This document shows positions 35,569 to 45,843 of a DNA stretch of 64,000 nucleotides, one piece after another. Numbering within the stretch: the first letter of the stretch is position 1; the number at the start of each line of letters is the position of its first letter. Source of the stretch: Streptomyces glaucescens (lineage in GTDB: Bacteria > Actinomycetota > Actinomycetes > Streptomycetales > Streptomycetaceae); contig NZ_CP009438.1 of NCBI RefSeq assembly GCF_000761215.1, positions 7,296,501 through 7,360,500 on the forward strand, written 5' to 3'. The position numbers and the translations under genes are program-made. The notes under the pieces were generated by a model. That model ran no database searches and was not told the DNA's origin. It saw nothing but the letters and a program-made list of their open reading frames with translations.

Positions 35569-36054
35569 GGCCCCGCCTGTCGTCGGGCATTGCTGTCGTC
35601 GGCACTGTGGTCCTCAGTGTCACCAGTGTCGCCGCCCGTCCACCGGTCCGCCACCACACGGCCCCGCGCGGCCCTCCCGGCGGCCACCGATTCCACCGGT
35701 CGACGCACGCTGCTCGGCACGCCCCCAGCCGGCCCGGCGGAGAGCGAGCCGGGCCGGCTGGGGCGCGCGTACTGCCGTGGCGCAGGGCGGGTGCCGGGCG
35801 GGGCGGCCGAGGCCGGGACGCACCCCACCGAGCGCCTGGGCCGCCGGCGCGAGCCGACAACCCGGCCGGACCGCGTGCCCCGGGGCCCGGCTCTCGGCAC
35901 GGCCGACATGAACGAGTGACCGGCTCGCACGCGGAACGGACCCGGGAGCCGGGGGAGTGGTGCGGGACGGTGGCCGACGGAAGATCGTGTGGCGGCCTCC
36001 GGACGGAGGCACGAGACTGGGAGAACCGAGCGTTCGCCGGTGAGAGGGAGTCCG
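35569..36054. other. no supported gene; upstream region of the molybdoprotein gene
   Basis: Nearly 490 bases with very high GC and several overlapping open frames, none resembling a known family. GAGAGGGAG at its end is the ribosome site of the next gene. Confidence 0.45.
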
Positions 36055-38367
36055 ATGTCGAAGAGGCCCGACGACGGTTCCAGGGAGCCGCTCACCGTGT
36101 CGCCGCCCAAGAAGTGGGCGGCGGGAGTGCCGGCGGTGATGCACGCGCTGGAGTACTCCCTCGAGCAGACCTCCCCCCTGCGGACGGGAGAGACACTGCT
36201 GACGATGAACCAGGTGGACGGCATCGACTGTCCCGGCTGTGCCTGGGCCGACCCGTCTCCGGGCCACCGGCACCGCAACGAGTACTGCGAGAACGGCGCC
36301 AAGCACATCAACGACGAGGCGACCACACGGCGCATCACCCGCGACTTCTTCCTCGAGCACCCGGTCTCCGCCCTCGCCCAGCGGTCCGACATGTGGCTGA
36401 ACCAGCAGGGACGGCTCACGGAACCCATGGTCAAGCGGCCCGGTTCCGACACCTACGAGCCGATCAGCTGGCACGACGCCTTCGGGCTGCTCTCCTCGGA
36501 GCTGACGTCCCTCGACTCACCCGACGAGGCGGTCTTCTACACCTCGGGCAGGGCCAGCAACGAGGCCGCCTTCGTGCTGCAGCTCTTCGCCAGGGCGTTC
36601 GGCACCAACAACCTGCCCGACTGCAGCAACATGTGTCACGAGTCCAGTGGCTTCGCCCTGCACGAGACCCTGGGCACCGGCAAGGGCACGGTCGGTCTCG
36701 AGGACATCCACCACGCCGACCTGATCTTCCTGGTGGGCCAGAACCCCGGGTCGAACCACCCACGCCAGCTCTCCGCGCTGGAACAGGCCAAACGGAACGG
36801 CGCCCGTGTCATCGCGGTGAATCCACTGCCCGAGGCCGGACTGCTGCGGTTCAGGAACCCGCAGAAGGCGCACGGGGTGATCGGGAACGGAACCCGGATC
36901 GCCGACCGGTTCCTGCACATCCGCGGCGGCGGGGACCTGGCACTGTTCCAGGGCCTGAACCGGCTGCTGCTGGAGGCCGAGGACGCCCGGCCCGGCCACG
37001 TGCTGGACCACGACTTCATCCGTACGCACACCGACGGGTTCGAGGACTTCTCGCGGCACGCCCGCACCATCGGGTGGGACGACATCCTCACGGCGACCGG
37101 TCTGACCCGCGAAGAGATCGAACAGGTCCGGGACGAGGTGCTGCGCAGCGAGCGCGTCATCGTCTGCTGGGCCATGGGACTGACACAGCACAGGCACGCC
37201 GTTCCCACCATCCGGGAGATCGTCAACTTCCTGATGCTGCGCGGCAACCTCGGCAGGGCGGGCGCCGGAGCCTGCCCCGTGCGCGGGCACAGCAACGTAC
37301 AGGGCGACCGCACGATGGGCATCTGGGAGCAGATGCCGGACTCCTTCCTGGACGCACTGAAGCAGGAGTTCGGCTTCGACCCGCCGCGCGCCCACGGGCT
37401 GGACTCGGTGAACGCGATCAAGGCGATGCGCGAGGGCCGGATCAAGTTCTTCCTCTCCCTCGCCGGCAACTTCGTCCGGGCCGCGCCCGACAGCGCGGTC
37501 ACCGAGGAGGCCCTGCGCTCGTGCCGCCTGACCGCCCACATCTCCACCAAGCTCAACCGGTCGCACACCGTGTGCGGCCGTACCGCGCTGATGCTGCCGG
37601 CCCTGGGCCGCACCGAACGGGACTTCCAGGCCGGCGGCGAGCAGTTCGTCACCGTGGAGAACTCGATGAGCGAGGTGCACACCTCACGCGGACGGCTGAA
37701 GCCGGCCTCCCCCCTGCTGCTCAGCGAGGTCGCCATCCTGTGCCGGCTCGCCCGCCGCACGCTCGACGGCACGGGGAACATCCCCTGGGACGCGTTCGAG
37801 GCCGACTACGGGGAGATCCGCGACCGTATCTCCCGCATCGTCCCCGGACTGCACGACTTCAACCGGCGCGTGGTGCGTCCCGGCGGCATCAGGCTGCCCA
37901 ACACGGTCAACGAGGGCGTGTTCCAGACACCGGTCGGCAAGGCACGGTTCACCTGCAACGCCTGGGACATGCCGCGCGTCCCCGAGGGGCACCTGCTGCT
38001 GCAGACCCTGCGCTCGCACGACCAGTGGAACACCGTCCCCTACACGAGCGACGACCGCTACCGCGGCATCCACGGCAGCCGCCGGGTCGTCCTCGTCAAC
38101 CGGGCGGACCTGACCGAACTGGGCCTCGCCGACAGCGACCACGTCGACCTGGTCAGCGTGTGGACGGACGGCACCGAGCGGCGCGCCGAGGACTTCCAGG
38201 TCGTCGCCTACCCGGCCAAGCGCGGTTGCGCGGCCGCGTACTATCCCGAGACCAACGTCCTGGTGCCGCTCGACAGTGTGGCGGAATCCAGCAACCAGCC
38301 CACGTACAAGGGCATCGTCGTCCGTCTGGAGCCGACACGTCGCAGGCCCGCCCCGGCGTCGCAGTGA
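36055..38367 (+). CDS. FdhF/YdeP-type molybdopterin oxidoreductase
   Basis: A 770-residue cytoplasmic enzyme of the DMSO-reductase superfamily, FdhF/YdeP branch (YdeP relates to acid resistance in E. coli; the reaction is not settled). MNQVDGIDCPGCAWADP is the branch signature near residue 50. Cofactor-binding blocks include YTSGRASNEAAFVLQLFARAFGTNNLPDCSNMCHESSG (Cys ligand candidate in NMCHES), VGQNPGSNHPRQL, MGLTQHRHAVPTIREIVNFLMLRGNLGRAGAGACPVRGHSNVQGDRTMG, and the C-terminal molydop-binding domain. No iron-sulfur motif CxxCxxxC is present. ATG 36055 follows GGGAG. No subunit or accessory gene is adjacent. Confidence 0.92.
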   Translation: MSKRPDDGSREPLTVSPPKKWAAGVPAVMHALEYSLEQTSPLRTGETLLTMNQVDGIDCPGCAWADPSPGHRHRNEYCENGAKHINDEATTRRITRDFFLEHPVSALAQRSDMWLNQQGRLTEPMVKRPGSDTYEPISWHDAFGLLSSELTSLDSPDEAVFYTSGRASNEAAFVLQLFARAFGTNNLPDCSNMCHESSGFALHETLGTGKGTVGLEDIHHADLIFLVGQNPGSNHPRQLSALEQAKRNGARVIAVNPLPEAGLLRFRNPQKAHGVIGNGTRIADRFLHIRGGGDLALFQGLNRLLLEAEDARPGHVLDHDFIRTHTDGFEDFSRHARTIGWDDILTATGLTREEIEQVRDEVLRSERVIVCWAMGLTQHRHAVPTIREIVNFLMLRGNLGRAGAGACPVRGHSNVQGDRTMGIWEQMPDSFLDALKQEFGFDPPRAHGLDSVNAIKAMREGRIKFFLSLAGNFVRAAPDSAVTEEALRSCRLTAHISTKLNRSHTVCGRTALMLPALGRTERDFQAGGEQFVTVENSMSEVHTSRGRLKPASPLLLSEVAILCRLARRTLDGTGNIPWDAFEADYGEIRDRISRIVPGLHDFNRRVVRPGGIRLPNTVNEGVFQTPVGKARFTCNAWDMPRVPEGHLLLQTLRSHDQWNTVPYTSDDRYRGIHGSRRVVLVNRADLTELGLADSDHVDLVSVWTDGTERRAEDFQVVAYPAKRGCAAAYYPETNVLVPLDSVAESSNQPTYKGIVVRLEPTRRRPAPASQ

Positions 38368-38542
38368 CGATCTCCGGTAGTGGCCTGAGCGTGCCGTTCG
38401 GCCCCTGTTCTCCCTCCTGCGGTGGGGCCCGGCCCGGTGAAGGCCCGCGGGGCGGGCAGGCGCGCCGCAGCAGTCCTGGGGCTGGGGTGCACGGGGTCCG
38501 CAGGACGGTGTGACGCGGTCGGGAACCGGGAACTCGGGCGGC

Positions 38543-38848
38543 ATGACCGCACACGAGCAGGAGACATCCCGAGCCGACCAGCGGGTCGTCGACCGGCTGG
38601 TGCCCGTCTGGCTGCAGGAGATGGAGCAACACGACGCCGATGAGGCGCGGCGGGTGCGCGCGCACTGGCACAGCGGCACGCTGCCGGAGGAGAGCGCGCG
38701 TGACCTGACGACCTGGGTGACCGCCCGCGTCACGGACACCGGCTTCAACGAGGACGAGGGCCCGGACGTCACCGGCCCGGCGCGCATCACCCCGGCGGAC
38801 AAGGAGAGCGTGCACAGGTGGCTCGCCGCGCAGGGGCACCGCCTGTGA
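38543..38848 (+). CDS. hypothetical protein, 101 residues, acidic
   Basis: Start at ATG 38543 (MTAHEQETSRADQRVVDRLVPVWLQEMEQHDADEARRVRAHW); a GTG at 38510 is an alternative. It is helical and acidic, with the ending ITPADKESVHRWLAAQGHRL. It follows the molybdoprotein by about 175 bases on the same strand. No family is recognised. Confidence 0.55.
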   Translation: MTAHEQETSRADQRVVDRLVPVWLQEMEQHDADEARRVRAHWHSGTLPEESARDLTTWVTARVTDTGFNEDEGPDVTGPARITPADKESVHRWLAAQGHRL

Positions 38849-39195
38849 CCGCTTCCGCGGCCTCCGCGGCCGGGGGTGAGGCGCCGGCGGCACTGCCACC
38901 GCGGACGCCACCGTGCCGTGTCCCCACAACCCGCACCACCCGTTCCGCCAGGCACGACCTTCACCTGGGAAAACGTCGGCGATTTGCCATTGGTGCAGCC
39001 AAAATGGCGAGTCCCCTTCATTCCGCGGCGGCTTTCTCAAATACCCCTCAGGGAATTCCGCATCTGCTTGTTGCGCCCATGCCGTGAAGGTAAGTTCACG
39101 CTATCGATCGCCACGGGGGTCCACCGTAAAGGTGTCAGATGGGCATCGGCATACGGCGCGACCTCGACCAGCGCTGCCAACGCGCGGACGTCCTC
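38849..39195. other. intergenic, contains an inverted repeat before the lipoprotein gene
   Basis: No gene is supported. CGTGAA-6-TTCACG (39083-39100) is a perfect 6-bp inverted repeat about 95 bases before the lipoprotein start and may be an operator. The stretch 38960-39080 is lower in GC than its surroundings. Confidence 0.4.
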
Positions 39196-39690
39196 ATGAC
39201 CTCACTTCCCGCCAGGGCCTGCCTGACTGCCCTCGCCGTCGCGTCCTCGGCTGTCCTGCTCGCGTCCTGCACCTCCGACGGCGGCGAGACCACGGGCATT
39301 GCACCGTCCTCCACCCCGACCACGTCGGCAACAGCGTCTGCCGCAACCCCCGGTGCGCCGGAGAAGGAGCTCTCCGAGCAGGCCGAGGCGGCGCTGGCCG
39401 GCTTCCACCACGGGACCTTGGTCGAATCCGGTGTGGAGCGCGTCAGCGAGGGCATGCACACGGAACCGACACTGACCAAGGGCGAGGAGTACCGCATCAC
39501 CATTGCCTGCGCCGGCACTGGAAGCGCCCACCTGCGGTTCGCCCCGGCGAGCACGGGGGAGAAGGCCACGGTGCCCTGTGACAGCACCGTCGTCCAGCAG
39601 CGCATCACCGCAGACAAGCCCGTGCGCATCGACATCGACGGCCAGGCCGGAGCCACCGGCATGATCGCCTGGCGAATCGTCGAGATCTAG
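39196..39690 (+). CDS. small secreted lipoprotein
   Basis: A 164-residue protein. MTSLPARACLTALAVASSAVLLASC gives a signal peptide with lipobox LASC and Cys25. A Ser/Thr/Ala-rich linker (SSTPTTSATASAATPGAP) leads to a small beta-rich domain with two cysteines (IACAGTGSAHLRF and TVPCDSTVVQQ) likely to form a disulfide. Related Streptomyces lipoproteins have no assigned function. The frame is open 19 codons upstream, but this ATG fits the signal peptide best. Confidence 0.72.
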   Translation: MTSLPARACLTALAVASSAVLLASCTSDGGETTGIAPSSTPTTSATASAATPGAPEKELSEQAEAALAGFHHGTLVESGVERVSEGMHTEPTLTKGEEYRITIACAGTGSAHLRFAPASTGEKATVPCDSTVVQQRITADKPVRIDIDGQAGATGMIAWRIVEI

Positions 39691-40049
39691 CCTCGCGTCG
39701 CCGCACATCGACGGCGCATCGGCTGGAAGCAGCGGGCCCGGACCTACCACTTCGGCTTCGCCCAGACCCTGGACCACGAGATCCAGGCGCACCACGACCG
39801 GGCAGCGCTGCCGCCGGCACACCACGATCGGTTCTCGCCGTCGGGCTCTCCCGCTGCCGTATGCAACGGCGAGCCTGGGCAGTCCGGGGGCTCGCGGGCT
39901 TTGCGGGACGCGGCTCTCGCACCTCGACTCGGGTCGGCCACGACCGTCAGCCTGGCGACGGGGACACCGTCCTGGCAGCCATGAGGTCAGAGATCACCGC
40001 AGTGAGTGCCGTATCGCCGACGTTGACGACAGCCCGACCGTGGGCGGCT
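39691..40049. other. no supported gene
   Basis: One plus-strand frame (RIGWKQRARTYHFGFAQTLDHEIQAHHD) has protein-like composition and might be a fragment, but I cannot assign it. Nothing else is visible. Confidence 0.35.
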
Positions 40050-40571
40050 TCAGGAGAGCGTCGTCGGCTTCCGAGGTGGAGGGACGGCACGCAGGAGCTC
40101 CCACAGCGGGCGTGAGCCGGAGGCCCAGACTTCCAGGGTGTGGCGGTCGACCACATGGAGGTGCTGCTGCTTGGCGAAGGCTATGGCGGGTGCGGTGACC
40201 CGTCCGTTGGTCACGATGACCGCGACGTCGGCACCGTGGACCTGCCGGGCCGTGCCGTTGAGGACCTGGAGGTCCGGCGTGCCCACGGCGGAGCCGGCGA
40301 GACCGTTGCGCCGGTGTTTGCACTGGATCACCCAGCGCCGCCCGTAGGGGTCGGTGGCTTTCACGTCGGCGCCGAGGTCGCCGCCGCCTCCGACGCGGGT
40401 CGCGTCCCGGCAGCCGTCGCGGCGCATCAGGTCACGCACCGCCTCTTCGAACCGCGAGTGATGGAGGGCGTCCAGTTGGGACAGGCCGTAGCGTAGGCCT
40501 TGCGCGCGAACGGCTTCCCACCGCGCCTCCTGCTGCCTGCGGTGGAGCCGGGCGCCGCCGGCCAGCACCGC
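40050..40571 (-). pseudogene. Mrr-like restriction endonuclease, 5' part lost
   Basis: Up to 174 codons remain. LSQLDALHHSRFEEAVRDLMRRDGC, then GGGGDLGADVKATDPYGRRWVIQCKH (Asp and QxK of the PD-(D/E)XK nuclease core), then ALVVTNG-like VIVTNGRVTAPAIAFA and a C-terminal strand, form a complete Mrr/restriction-endonuclease domain. The membrane-anchored N-terminus expected in Streptomyces homologues stops at AVLAGGARLHRRQQEARW, exactly where RHS-derived sequence on the opposite strand begins. A start may exist at an internal GTG, so residual expression is not excluded. Confidence 0.65.
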
Positions 40572-40871
40572 GAGACCAACCCCTACCTCTACGCCCTTGG
40601 CGACCCGATCAACAACAGCGACCCCACCGGACTGTTCAGCTTCTCCGACATCCCCGACACCGGCAGTGATGTATTCGGGGTCGTCACAAGCTGCATTTCG
40701 GGAATAACAGCTGCGGCAGAGACCGGAGTCATCACATACGCTGCCGCGGTCGGCGGCGTAGTCGGAGCCGGAGTCGGCAGTGCCGTGGGCGCTGATGCTG
40801 CCGTGGTCGGAAGCTGCGCGCTGGGAGGTGCCGCAGGCTACTACGGAGCTTACATACTCACCTACGAATGA
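40572..40871 (+). pseudogene. orphan RHS core end and C-terminal tip
   Basis: ETNPYLYALGDPINNSDPTGLFSF corresponds to EKNPYLYAEGDPVNRIDPNGLLSL of the full RHS protein at 6908-10345. Everything upstream of this point (YD repeats, core) is missing. The tip of about 75 residues is hydrophobic and glycine/alanine rich (VFGVVTSCISGITAAAETG, AAAVGGVVGAGVGSAVGAD, GAAGYYGAYILTYE). It could span membranes, so a pore-forming tip is conceivable. The frame is open but has no ribosome site. It is a displaced RHS cassette. Confidence 0.7.
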
Positions 40872-41335
40872 CACGTCAAGGGCAGGTCCAACAACGACAG
40901 TGACCCCCATAGATCGCCGTGGGGCCGGGAAACCCTGCCCGGCCCAGCGGTTATCCCGGAGAAAGCGGATGGCTGTCCAGTAGGCGTGGATGCCGCATCC
41001 CTCCGTCGGCGTCCGGCTCGGGGGCCGCGGTGACGCGGTTTGGTTCGGTGCCGGTGAATAGCGCAATCATGGCGCGACGGCAGCAGCGTCACCGCCGGGG
41101 GAGGAGCGCGTAGGGACACAGGGGCACGCCGATCACCTGCGTGACGAGATGCGATGTGCGGCGTGCAGGGTGCGCACGGCGGCCCCGGTCACCCCGGCTC
41201 CGGCGCGGGGACACCTTTCCAGGCCCGGCTAGGCCTCGTCAGGCGTCCGGCCGTCCTCGTCTGGCACGGCATGGAGCTGGGTCGGCGTCCTCGCGCTTCG
41301 CGCACAACGGTGCCGCCCGTTCGCGCGTCCCGGGC
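40872..41335. other. no supported gene
   Basis: The region between the RHS tip and the frameshifted lipoprotein gene has only biased open frames. No immunity-like gene with a ribosome site follows the tip on the plus strand. Confidence 0.4.
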
Positions 41336-42075
41336 CTATTCGAAGAGGGTGGTCGTGTCGATGATGTCGTCCTCGGGTCTCGGTGCCGCTGAGGCCTTGC
41401 CGAAGTCGCTGAACACGTAGGTGGACTGGCCGTGACCGGAGTAGCTGTTCACCTGGAGGATGTACGGCGTGCCTCTAGTGGCGACATATGCAGTGATCTG
41501 CTCGTCCCCGTTCTTTCCCCGCAGGACGATGGCGGGCGTGCCCTTGATGGTCGTGGTCTTGCCGCGCGTTGCGCTCGAGCGCACATGTCTGTCTCCGAGC
41601 GTCTTCTCCAGGTCGCAAAAGCGTGTGAGTTCGTCGACGTCGGCATCTCGGCGAACGTCTTGAGCCACTTCCCGGCGAGCTGGTCCACGACTGCGTCCAT
41701 CTCCTCGGTGGACGCGCCCTCGTTCTGGGCGTGAAGGAGCTTTTTGTCGTAGCGCACATAGACCGTGCCGTCGGTCTGGGTGACGTCTGCCTTGCCTTCG
41801 GTGTACCGGAGGGTGCCGGAGCATTCATCCTTCCCGCTCAAGGCCATGTCGAAGTGGATGGTGTCGCCGGTTCTTATGTCCGGCGCCTGGCCTGACACCT
41901 GCAGGGAGGGTGCGTCAGCTGTGGCTCTGGCAGCCTGGTCGAGTATCTGCCCGCCGGACAGTCCGGCGAACGGTCCCTTCGAAGTGGCGTCCGTCCTGTC
42001 CTCGTCCGCCAGGCAGCCGGTGAGGCCGGCGGCTGCGGCGGTGAGGGTGAGGGTGACAAGGGCGGTTCGGCGCAT
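41336..42075 (-). pseudogene. lipoprotein gene with frameshift
   Basis: From ATG 42075, MRRTALVTLTLTAAAAGLTGCLADED gives a lipobox (LTGC). The frame continues through DAPSLQVSGQAPDIRTGDTIHFDMALSGKDECSGTL and KWLKTFAEMPTSTN. Near 41637 the sequence moves to the next frame, ELTRFCDLEKTLGDRHV ... TIKGTPAIVLRG ... SYSGHGQSTYVFSDFGKA, ending at the TAG at 41338-41336. Both halves are clearly one beta-rich lipoprotein (LppX/LprAFG-like layout). A one- or two-base indel splits it. It could also be a sequencing error. Confidence 0.68.
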
Positions 42076-42372
42076 GATGGTTCCTGGGGGAGCGATGGGC
42101 GGCGGGGTGGAGGCTGGCGCACATTGTCACCCGTGCGCCAATCTTCGGGCGGGGCACGTCGGGCAGCACCGTGCAACTCCTACTTCACGGCGTATCAACC
42201 GGCCGTCAAGCGTCTCGCCACCCTGACAAGGCCTTGCTTTACTGCTTTTTACAGGTTGAGGTGGGATATGGCGCTCGACCGTGACCCAGGGGGCTTTCGA
42301 CTGAGTACTGTGTCCCGGACGTTGCAGCCATCGGCGGGGAACTTGTGCGGTGCAGCAACTAGGGTACGGAGT

Positions 42373-43173
42373 ATGAGCCAGACTCCCGTCGATCCCGTCG
42401 CGCACAACCGTCTCGCCTGGGACCGCGAGGTGGAGGAGGGCAACGAGTGGTCACGCCCGGTCGGCCCCGAGGTGATCGCGAAGGCGCGGGCCGGCCAGTG
42501 GTCCATCGTCCTGATCGGATACGAGCCGGTCGACCCGACCTGGTTCCCGCCGGAGATCACCGGTTGCGACGTGCTCTGCCTCGCCTCCGGCGGCGGGCAG
42601 CAGGGTCCGGTGCTGGCCGCGGCGGGCGCGCGGGTGACCGTCTTCGACAACTCGCCCCGCCAACTGGCGCAGGACGAGATGGTCGCGGCGCGGGAGGGGC
42701 TCGACCTACGCACCGTGCTCGGCGACGCGCGCGACCTGAGCCCGTTCCCGGACGCCTCGTTCGACCTTGTCGTCCACCCGGTCTCCAACCTGTTCATCCC
42801 GGAACTGGCGCCGGTCTGGCGCGAGTGCCACCGCGTGCTGCGCCCCGGCGGGACGCTGCTGTCCGGCTTCCTCAACCCGGACGTCTACCTCTTCGACGCC
42901 GAGTCCATGGAAGCGCGCGGCGAGCTGGTGGTACGCCACCGCCTGCCCTACAGCGACCTCACCCACCTGGAGCCCGCCGAGCGGGAACGGCTGTGGGGCC
43001 TCGACGCGCCGGTGGAGTACAGCCACACGCTCACCGATCAGCTCGGCGGGCAGATCGCGGCGGGCTTCGCCATCACCGGCTTCACCGAGGCGCCGCACCA
43101 CTCGGACGCCACCGCCGGCTGGCTCTCCGGCTACTTCGCCACGAAAGCGGTCAAGGCCGGCGCCGGTCACTGA
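42373..43173 (+). CDS. class I SAM-dependent methyltransferase
   Basis: A 266-residue methyltransferase. VLCLASGGGQQGPVLAAAGARVTVFDNSPRQLAQDEMVAARE is motif I and the SAM-binding acidic loop; VLGDARDLSPFPDASFDLVVHPVSNLFI gives motifs II-III; LRPGGTLLSGFLNP is motif post-III. The N-terminal HNRLAWDREVEEGNEWSRPV is typical of a Methyltransf_11 subgroup. Start ATG 42373. Its substrate cannot be predicted and it stands between two decayed genes. Confidence 0.88.
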   Translation: MSQTPVDPVAHNRLAWDREVEEGNEWSRPVGPEVIAKARAGQWSIVLIGYEPVDPTWFPPEITGCDVLCLASGGGQQGPVLAAAGARVTVFDNSPRQLAQDEMVAAREGLDLRTVLGDARDLSPFPDASFDLVVHPVSNLFIPELAPVWRECHRVLRPGGTLLSGFLNPDVYLFDAESMEARGELVVRHRLPYSDLTHLEPAERERLWGLDAPVEYSHTLTDQLGGQIAAGFAITGFTEAPHHSDATAGWLSGYFATKAVKAGAGH

Positions 43174-43394
43174 CCCTCCACCGGCCGCGGGCCAGGTCAG
43201 CAGTGAAGTGGGCAGCGACCCTGCTGATACACACACCGGGAGCACCCCCGCCTCAACCACCCGGCGTCGCTCATCGTGCTGGCAACCGCGGGGCACCTGC
43301 ATCCCCGGCGACGGCGCGTACGGTCGGCGCCATGAGGGGCAGCGTCACGCTCTTCGCCCCGGCCCTGTCCCTTCAGACCATGGCGGCCGCCGCG

Positions 43395-44171
43395 ACTGGC
43401 GGGCGCCGTCACCGCTGAAGCCGTCGGTGCCGGTGCCGGCGGCCGTGTTGATCGTGCCGTCCCCGGCGACCCTGCGGACTGGGTGGTTCTCGGCGTCGGT
43501 GATGTAGAGGCCGCCGGCGCCGTCCACCGCGACGCCGTACGGGCCGTTCAGCTGCGCCGCGGTGGCAGCCCCGCCGTCGCCGGAGAACCCTGGGTGCCGG
43601 TCCCGGCGACTGTGCGGATCCGCCCGTCCGGTGTGACCTGCGTGGTTGTCGGTATCGGCGATGTAGAGGTTGCCGGTGCTGTCCACTGCGACCCCGTACG
43701 GACAGTTCAACTCGGCGGCGACGGCGGGGCCGTCGTCACCGCTGAACCCGGCAGTGCCCGTGCCGGCGACTGTGCGATCTGCCCGTCGGTCGTGACCTTG
43801 CGAATCCGGTGGTTCTCAGAATCGGCGATGTAGAGGTTCCCGGCACGGTCCACCGCCACCTCGCGCGGGCCGTCCGACTGGGCTGAGTGTGCAGGGCCCT
43901 GATCGCCCCCGAACCCAGCGGTGCCGGTCCCTGCCACCGTGCGGATCCTGCCGTCCGTGGTGACCCTGCGGACTCGGTGATTGTTGTAGTCGGAGAAGTA
44001 GAGGGTGCCCGTGCTGTCCATCGCGAGGCCGTAGGGACGGTCAAGCTGGGCCGCGACAGCGGGCCCGTCGTCTCCTTGGGCCCCGACATCTCCGGTACCG
44101 GCGACCGTGGTGATGTCGGCGGTGAGGTCGTCACTCTCCGTTGCTGCTGTCTGGGTCTTGCTCATCATCAT
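43395..44171 (-). pseudogene. NHL-repeat protein, frameshifted and truncated
   Basis: ATG codons at 44171-44163 with GAGGGG upstream start MMMSKTQTAATESDDLTADITTVAG. NHL units (PYGLAMDSTGTLYFSDYNNHRVRRVTTDGRIRTVAGTG) follow. Near 43782 a base is missing (QIRTVAG becomes QIAQSPA), and the repeats go on in another frame (PYGVAVDSTGNLYIADTDNH). A second lesion follows near 43650, and the reading ends abruptly after GFSGDGA near 43400. The original was a beta-propeller of at least four blades without signal peptide. Confidence 0.7.
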
Positions 44172-44589
44172 CCCCTCACCGTGTGCCGGCCCCAAGACGG
44201 AGGTCTTGCCGCTCCTGTTCGAAGACCGCGGGAGCGGCGGGCGGCGAGCGTGCCCGCGCGTGGACGTCGTGGCGATCGGGTCCAGCAGCGCGACAGCGAA
44301 ACTCCGAGCAGGAGTGGTATACGCGGGGTCGGGCAACGGCTCTGGCACCCGTGGTGGGCCACCGGCGAACGGCCAGGAGCGCTGTGTCGCCAGGCAGGGG
44401 CGAGCATGCGGTCTCTGCCCGCGTACGGGCAGAGAGACGCTCTGGCTGGCCGCAGCGTGTTGGAGCACTGGACCGGCCGGGTGGCCGGGTTCCGCGCCGG
44501 GGGCCGCATCCTGGCGTTGCATGCAGGACGGCAGCCCGGTGACGTTGGCGGGATGCCGCTGTTGCTGTTCCGACCCAGGGGTTACCGGG

Positions 44590-44835
44590 TTCGGAAGCGG
44601 CGGTTGGCGGTAGAGGTTGCGGGCCACGTATACGCCGGGTCCTCCGAAGCCGATGATGTCGACGCGTCTGTCACCGGTGATGTGGGCGAGGAAGCGGGAG
44701 TGGTGGCCGACCCGCCAGGCGCCGGCGTCGTCGTTGTACCCAAGGCCGCGGCACACCAGCTGTGCCTTCAACTCCGTGAGCAGGGGCGCGGGGCTGTTCT
44801 CCGTGACCACCGACCACACGAAGTCCTGGCCGGGT
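44590..44835 (-). pseudogene. remnant of an FG-GAP/VCBS repeat protein
   Basis: On the minus strand, WRVGHHSRFLAHITGDRRVDIIGFGGPGVYVARN matches the unit found in Streptomyces FG-GAP-like proteins, where R(F/L)LADxTGDGRADIVGFGxAGVYV is usual. Calcium-loop aspartates are partly replaced (GDRRVD). The frame has no start nearby and runs into unrelated sequence. It is a single decayed blade. Confidence 0.5.
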
Positions 44836-45843
44836 GACGGCGTCGACTTCGAGGACTCCGACGACGGACCCCGCAGGCTCCGAAGGCCCCGGAGGCACCC
44901 CAGGCGCCCAAGGCGACCGCGGAGAAGCCGTCCCGCTCCGAGTAGAACGCACCAGCGAGAAGACGCCCGGCCGACGGAGCGATGGGGGCTCACTGACGGT
45001 TCCGCTGCGGAAGCGACCCGGTTCGGCCAGGATGACGACCTCGCCCACTGGCCGATCCCGCGTCCGGCAGATCAGCCGAATGGAACCGAACGGACGGGTT
45101 GCTCACCGTCCGTCACCTGCCGGCGCCGCGGGAACAACGACTTCATAGGCGCCCCGAACGGGAACCGTGTTCTCGACTGTCACAGGCACGTCATTCGGTG
45201 CCCCGGCAGCCGCAGACCGGGGGCGAGGGCTGGAGGGGCGGGTTGGTAGAGGCTCGGGGTAGACCTCGTGGTCCAGGACTTCTGAATGCCGCCCCACCCC
45301 TCGCCGGGGCGCGCCCGGACCCCGGGCCGGGCACACCCGCCCATGCATGTCCTGGCCCGTGTCGCCCGACTACGCGTCGCCGTTCTGCGGGCGGTACGAC
45401 GGGGCGCGGCGCTCGCGACCCACCGACAGGCCCTCCGGGCCCGCCGGGATGTCACCGGCTCCAGCACCCTGTGCGCCGGCAGGTACTGCCTGCAGCGCTC
45501 GCTCGCCACGGCCCTGCTGTGCCGAATGCTCGGCACCTGGCCCACGTGGTGCAGCGGCGTACGCACCCCTCCCTTCAGCGCCCATGCCAGGGTCGAGGCC
45601 GAGGGCCGACGCGTGGGAGAGCCGGCCGACACCGCGTCGTACCGTCCCCTGCTCACCGTTCCTCCGACGGCATGCGAACAGGCCCCTTGAGCCACGCCGC
45701 CCGCGGTAATGGCGAAAGTGGCCTCGGTCCTCAGCGCGGCTTCGGGCCACAACGAGGCGCCCGTCACCAGCCCATCGCCGGCGAGCCTCCGCAGAAGCGC
45801 GTGGCCCCGCCTTCGGCACGGCCCAGCGGCACGTTGTGCTTGG
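44836..45843. other. about 1 kb without supported gene
   Basis: Open frames are arginine- or proline-rich shadows on both strands with no domain. This looks like old, decayed sequence adjoining the NHL and transposase remnants. Confidence 0.45.

Noticed and set aside
35607..38513. 968-codon plus-strand frame overlapping the molybdoprotein gene
   Set aside because: Out-of-frame arginine-rich shadow; the +1 frame encodes a complete FdhF/YdeP protein.
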